The translations under genes were made by a program, and so were the position numbers. Positions 30,854 to 32,856 of a stretch of DNA of 32,856 bases are shown piece by piece. Source of the DNA: Bacillota bacterium (GTDB lineage: Bacteria > Bacillota > Clostridia > Eubacteriales > Eubacteriaceae); contig JAHIQT010000160.1 in NCBI GenBank assembly GCA_018903255.1, positions 1 to 32,856 on the forward strand. The letters run 5' to 3'. The notes under the pieces are model-generated. The model was not told where the DNA came from, did not search any database, and saw only the letters and a list, made by a program, of their open reading frames with translations. Position 1 is the stretch's first letter. Each line of letters starts with the position of its first letter.

Positions 30854-31936
30854 ATGAAGAGTATAAATGGTTATTTAATGAGCCAGGATACGCAAATCGC
30901 CCGGATTGAAAATAATAAGATAATATCCATAAAGCCAAGCTTACTTCCACTTTATTTGCATTTGAACGGTGATTTAATCGAGTGGCTTGAAAGTCGAGCC
31001 ATTGACAGGCATCGGGTTAATTCAAGATTGCTTAAACGACTGTTGCGGCTTACAACTGCGGAGGACGCAGAAGTGGCCATGCATGTCAACGCTTCCACGA
31101 TCACCGACACCTACTGGGTATGTGAAGATTCCGAACCGACACTAACCTATGGGGATGTTCGTTTCAGTCAGAACTACTTCGACAACCTGGCCTTAAATGG
31201 CGATCCGGACAGCTTTAATCGTGTCAACAATCAAGGGATGACGCATAGCCGAACACCGGAACTTACCAATATTGGTTCATTTGAGAAATGCTGGCGAATC
31301 GAAAATGGTGACTGGTGGCTCTACAAAAACGGAAACACCTTTGAAAGATTTTCGGAACAGTTTATCTGTGAGCTGGGGAGGCTGCTGAACTTTAATATGG
31401 CACACTGTGAACTTTGGGAGAAGGGTATTAAGAGCCTTGATTTTACAAATGGGGCAAAGGTCAATTATGAGCCAGCACGTAGTCTGGTTGGTGATGATAT
31501 TGATTACGTCACTAATTACAATAAAATCAAGAAATTAAGCCCGCATATGGCTAAGGAGTATCTGGATATTTTACTATTGGATACGGTTTGCTTCAATATG
31601 GATCGACATACCGAGAATTACGGTTTTCTTAGAGATATCAATACCGGTGATTTTATCAGTATGGCACCGAACTTTGATAATAATATTGCTCTGATCAGTC
31701 GCGGTTATCCATCCGATAAAACCAGAAAAAACGACCTGTTTATCCGTGATTTCATTGAATTGTTTGAGCAAATCGGTGTTGACTATTACCTTCCGGTGCT
31801 TCATGAGGAAATGATTAAAACAGCTTTATCGAGAGTTTCCATTGCAGTGGATGCTGACTATATTAAGCAGTTTATTTCAAACGGATACACGCAGCTCACT
31901 AATCATTTTCCGGTAACCCATTTTAATATGTTTTAG
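30854..31936 (+). CDS. HipA/CtkA-like protein kinase-fold protein, no HipB partner
   Basis: A 360-residue protein with a HipA-type kinase core. The ATP-binding lysine is probably in WWLYKNGNTFERFSEQ (about 156-171); the catalytic loop is MDRHTENYGFL (D250, N255); the metal-binding aspartate is D275 in APNFDNN. Residues 1-150 form a separate N-terminal region (SINGYLMSQDTQIARIENN). HipA kinases inactivate glutamyl-tRNA synthetase and cause persistence, and CtkA of Helicobacter is a secreted relative; the target here is unknown. No HTH antitoxin gene is adjacent. Start ATG follows AGGAGTAAGG. It sits in the decayed island downstream of tRNA-Lys. Confidence 0.78.
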   Translation: MKSINGYLMSQDTQIARIENNKIISIKPSLLPLYLHLNGDLIEWLESRAIDRHRVNSRLLKRLLRLTTAEDAEVAMHVNASTITDTYWVCEDSEPTLTYGDVRFSQNYFDNLALNGDPDSFNRVNNQGMTHSRTPELTNIGSFEKCWRIENGDWWLYKNGNTFERFSEQFICELGRLLNFNMAHCELWEKGIKSLDFTNGAKVNYEPARSLVGDDIDYVTNYNKIKKLSPHMAKEYLDILLLDTVCFNMDRHTENYGFLRDINTGDFISMAPNFDNNIALISRGYPSDKTRKNDLFIRDFIELFEQIGVDYYLPVLHEEMIKTALSRVSIAVDADYIKQFISNGYTQLTNHFPVTHFNMF

Positions 31937-32069
31937 TGAATAATACGGGGTTAAAATTAATACTGTGAAAAAGCAGATGGCGTTAAAACTTTCTAAGTAC
32001 CCAATCGCACCAGTTTACTTAACCGATGGTTTTATTAAGCATCGGAAATAATTAAGGCGCAGTAAGCGC

Positions 32070-32098
32070 TTGAGTTGGCACGGCGCAACTGATATAAT
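32070..32098 (+). promoter_or_regulatory. Promoter of the small Cys-rich protein gene
   Basis: -35 TTGAGT (32070-32075), 17-nt spacer, -10 TATAAT (32093-32098), about 118 nt before the start codon. An adjacent TTGGCAC is not a sigma-54 box because no GC lies at the right distance. Upstream, CCGATG/CATCGG (32023-32045) could form a weak hairpin after the kinase gene. Confidence 0.6.
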
Positions 32099-32215
32099 TA
32101 CACGCAATTAATATTAAGCTATTAAATGCAAGCATGAGAATTCGCAAGCATGAGTATTAACGTAGAACAAAATAATCAGACACTGATGTGTCAAAAGGAA
32201 TGGGGAGCAGAGCTA

Positions 32216-32377
32216 ATGGAATCTACAAAAAGCAATGCATGTTCTTATTTAGAGTGTGGTTTTAATGTCAGCGGAAAATGTCCGGACATGGATGTACTGA
32301 AAAATCCCTACAAAGAGACCGGCTGTATTTTTTACAAAAATAAGAATATTCAGACAGACGGTAACAAAAGCGAGTAA
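32216..32377 (+). CDS. Small cysteine-rich protein, unknown function
   Basis: A 53-residue protein, MESTKSNACSYLECGFN..., with four cysteines in the pattern C-x4-C-x6-C-x14-C (ACSYLEC, GKC, GCIFYK). This suggests a small zinc or Fe-S binding fold. ATG 32216 with GGGGAG upstream is preferred; an in-frame ATG at 32150 would add 22 residues but has no ribosome binding site. It has its own promoter and terminator. It lies upstream of hcp but a terminator separates the two. Confidence 0.65.
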   Translation: MESTKSNACSYLECGFNVSGKCPDMDVLKNPYKETGCIFYKNKNIQTDGNKSE

Positions 32378-32383
32378 TAAAGA

Positions 32384-32401
32384 AAACACCGGAAGGTGTT
32401 T
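32384..32401 (+). terminator. Terminator stem, first of two near-identical copies
   Basis: AAACACC and GGTGTTT around GGAA, just after the small Cys-rich gene. It lacks a good T-run (TTTGAGG follows). The same stem, with GAAA loop and a long T-run, recurs at 32581-32604 after the palindromic element. Confidence 0.55.
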
Positions 32402-32419
32402 GAGGTTGGAGACAGACTA

Positions 32420-32553
32420 CCGTACCGACCAATTGTTAATCTGTTGTATGCGCGCAATTCGTACAGTTGCATTTACAGTTCGAAAAAGAACGAACGTTTC
32501 CTTGCAACTGTTCGTCTTGAGGCATACAACATGATATAACAATTGTCGGTACT
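32420..32553 (+). repeat. Structured palindromic element, copy 3 (short variant)
   Basis: A 134-bp member with the same ends (GTACCGACCAATTGTTAAT..., ...AACAATTGTCGGTACT) but an unrelated interior. The closing stem is GTTGTATGC/GCATACAAC, compensated relative to copies 1 and 2, and enclosed are ACAGTTGCA...TGCAACTGT and GTTC/GAAC pairs. TACC flanks it on both sides. It lies between two copies of a terminator stem. Confidence 0.8.
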
Positions 32554-32580
32554 ACCAATCTTTTTTTGACAGTTTAAAGA

Positions 32581-32604
32581 AAACACCGAAAGGTGTTTTT
32601 TTTT
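32581..32604 (+). terminator. Intrinsic terminator upstream of hcp
   Basis: AAACACC (32581-32587), GAAA loop, GGTGTTT (32592-32598) and a T-run to 32604. It isolates hcp from upstream transcription. Confidence 0.8.
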
Positions 32605-32629
32605 ATAGAAACACATAAAAAACCGATAT

Positions 32630-32672
32630 CGTTGCATTTGCAACGGCATGCATCACAGTCCCCGGATATAAT
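32630..32672 (+). promoter_or_regulatory. Activator-type operator and promoter of hcp
   Basis: CGTTGCATTTGCAACG (32630-32645) is a perfect interrupted palindrome. The -10 box TATAAT lies at 32667-32672 with no recognisable -35. With a start near 32679 the palindrome centre falls at about -41.5, the class II position of CRP/FNR-family activators. HcpR, a regulator of that family, controls hcp in many anaerobes. Confidence 0.6.
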
Positions 32673-32757
32673 AACAACATACAAGGTGGTAGCGATACCG
32701 AATAAACTTTCAAAACTTAACGGTTATGATGAAATAAAATTTCAGGAGGACGATATT

Positions 32758-32856
32758 ATGAGTATGTTTTGTTATCAGTGTCAGGAAGCGGCAAAAGGAG
32801 CCGGATGTAGTGTTAAAGGGGTTTGTGGAAAAAGTGAAGAGGTTGCCAAGCTTCAG
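32758..32856 (+). CDS. hcp: Hybrid cluster protein (hydroxylamine reductase), partial
   Basis: The first 33 codons of hcp; the gene runs off the window. The N terminus [25 protein letters not shown] has the four-cysteine motif that ligates the N-terminal Fe-S cluster of the hybrid cluster protein, which handles nitric oxide or hydroxylamine stress in anaerobes. ATG 32758 is preceded by AGGAGG. The leader is about 78 nt long. Confidence 0.92.
   Translation, partial: MSMFCYQCQEAAKGAGCSVKGVCGKSEEVAKLQ

Noticed and set aside
32074-32092. TTGGCAC as a third sigma-54 promoter
   Set aside because: No GC occurs 10 nt after the GG; a sigma-A type promoter fits the same place better.
28861-32856. attR copy of the tRNA-Lys 3' end
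   Set aside because: No second copy of GAGGGAGCACCA was found downstream in the window, so island limits cannot be set.

Overview
The window looks like the chromosome of a strictly anaerobic, acetogen-like member of the Bacillota, probably Acetobacterium or a close relative. That is inferred from gene content: an acetoin dehydrogenase operon, a clostridial-type hybrid cluster protein, AAGGAGG ribosome binding sites and frequent TTG starts. No rRNA or other species marker is present.

Layout. (1) 1-2871, + strand: a -24/-12 (sigma-54) promoter followed by a four-gene ABC uptake operon of the thiamine-pyrimidine type: thiamine-binding-like protein, permease, NMT1/THI5-like lipoprotein, ATPase. 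(2) 3100-10062, + strand: a second, nearly identical sigma-54 promoter and the acetoin dehydrogenase operon: two small conserved proteins of unknown role, acoA, acoB, acoX, acoC and an E3 gene. Acetoin dehydrogenase E1 needs thiamine diphosphate, so the two promoters appear to pair the enzyme with supply of its cofactor. (3) 10497-19289: one 2930-residue gene, a membrane-bound cyclic beta-1,2-glucan synthase-like enzyme. (4) 19386-22340, - strand: pantothenate genes in the order DUF2520 oxidoreductase (likely ketopantoate reductase), panB, panC, panD. (5) 22737-25989, - strand: a CorA-type channel with an upstream NYN/LOTUS protein, and a uracil permease. (6) 26174-27602, + strand: aroE and aroK. 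(7) 27738-28860: a small Cys-containing protein, then tRNA-Leu(CAA) and tRNA-Lys(CTT), preceded by two tandem copies of the tRNA-Leu upstream region that each carry only the first 21 nt of the tRNA. (8) 28861-32400: a decayed accessory region downstream of tRNA-Lys, with integrase fragments, a DUF2335 membrane protein and small partner, a HIRAN-like fragment, a solitary HipA/CtkA-like kinase and a small Cys-rich protein. (9) 32581-32856: terminator, putative activator site, promoter and the first 33 codons of hcp.

The least explained structure is a family of 134-201 bp palindromic elements at 6041-6241 and 10229-10428 (inverted relative to each other) and 32420-32553. Their ends are conserved, their interiors form nested hairpins, and base changes in the stems are compensated on the other arm. 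A second palindrome family (GGGGCG type) occurs three times, once inside the coding sequence of acoC. A third structured insert sits in the tRNA-Leu repeat array. No CRISPR array, rRNA, T-box, thiamine riboswitch or intact transposase was seen.
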